Source of the DNA: Sulfurovum sp.
Lineage (GTDB): Bacteria; Campylobacterota; Campylobacteria; Campylobacterales; Sulfurovaceae
Assembly (NCBI GenBank): GCA_027046415.1
Contig: JALTYW010000135.1
Location: 1 to 12,670 of the forward strand
Direction of reading: 5' to 3'
Length of the DNA: 12,670 bases
In this document: positions 12,617-12,670 of the stretch, in pieces
Layout of the letters: each line of letters starts with the position of its first letter
How positions within the stretch are numbered: position 1 is the stretch's first letter
The notes under the pieces: model-generated
What the model was told of the DNA's origin: nothing
Database searches by the model: none
The model's input: only the letters and a program-made list of their open reading frames with translations
Position numbers and translations under genes: made by a program

Positions 12617-12670
12617 CCACAAACACAGAGACCTTAACCGAGTGGGTTGAGAGAGTGTGAAGTGAGTGAT
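12617..12670 (+). other. 5' leader of the transcript running out of the window
   Basis: From the expected start near 12617 the sequence is purine-rich, with a small AACC-GGTT stem possibility (around 12636-12649) and GAGTG/AGTG repetition. I see no ribosome binding site with ORF and no recognisable tRNA or mature 16S 5' end, so it is most likely the pre-rRNA leader or another stable RNA whose body lies downstream. Confidence 0.4.

Noticed and set aside
12620..12670. tRNA gene at the window end
   Set aside because: ACCTTAACCGAGTGGGTTGA looked like part of a tRNA arm, but no acceptor stem, TTC loop or anticodon arm can be completed within the window.

Overview
The window is a compact stretch of a Campylobacterota (epsilonproteobacterial) chromosome, most like the Sulfurovum/Sulfurimonas group. 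This is inferred from four things: a petABC operon whose third gene encodes a two-heme cytochrome c instead of classical cytochrome c1, the form of QueE and QueD, moderate GC content with AT-rich TATAAT-type -10 elements and poor -35 elements, and very short intergenic gaps. I see no phage, insertion sequence or CRISPR array.

Layout. (1) 1-3471: an MnmC-type tRNA methyltransferase (5' end outside the window) converges on riboflavin synthase ribE. ribE is divergent from mnmG across a 201-bp gap that carries two opposed heptamer repeat arrays and hairpins that fold up both ribosome binding sites. (2) 3513-4373: an unrecognised protein, possibly glycosyltransferase-like. (3) 4536-7228: petABC (Rieske protein, cytochrome b, di-heme cytochrome c) behind a candidate FNR/CRP-family site and ended by a clear terminator. 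(4) 7400-8380: moaA, with a second FNR-like site upstream and a heptamer array directly at its stop codon. (5) 8514-10867: queE, a NifU-domain protein, a flavin-reductase-like protein and queD, tightly packed. (6) 10911-12508: a periplasmic cytochrome c, a four-helix membrane protein and rsmE, all overlapping. (7) 12509-12670: an AT-rich tract and a perfect consensus sigma-70 promoter reading out of the window, as expected for a stable RNA operon.

Two themes dominate. One is RNA modification: the MnmC-like enzyme and MnmG (wobble U34), QueE and QueD (queuosine at G34), and RsmE (16S rRNA m3U1498). The other is respiration and its cofactors: bc1-type complex, cytochrome c, molybdopterin, flavin, Fe-S scaffold. 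RibE, NifU-domain and MoaA proteins supply or handle cofactors used by such systems.

The best candidate for something undescribed is non-coding. Three gene starts (ribE, mnmG, queE) share one architecture: about four copies of a pyrimidine-rich 7-bp repeat, then a perfect short-range inverted repeat with a 3-nt loop that contains the Shine-Dalgarno sequence and reaches or covers the start codon. At both loci an oppositely oriented heptamer array lies on the far side of the gap. I cannot test from sequence alone whether this is a translational control element, a phase-variable element or a by-product of replication template switching.
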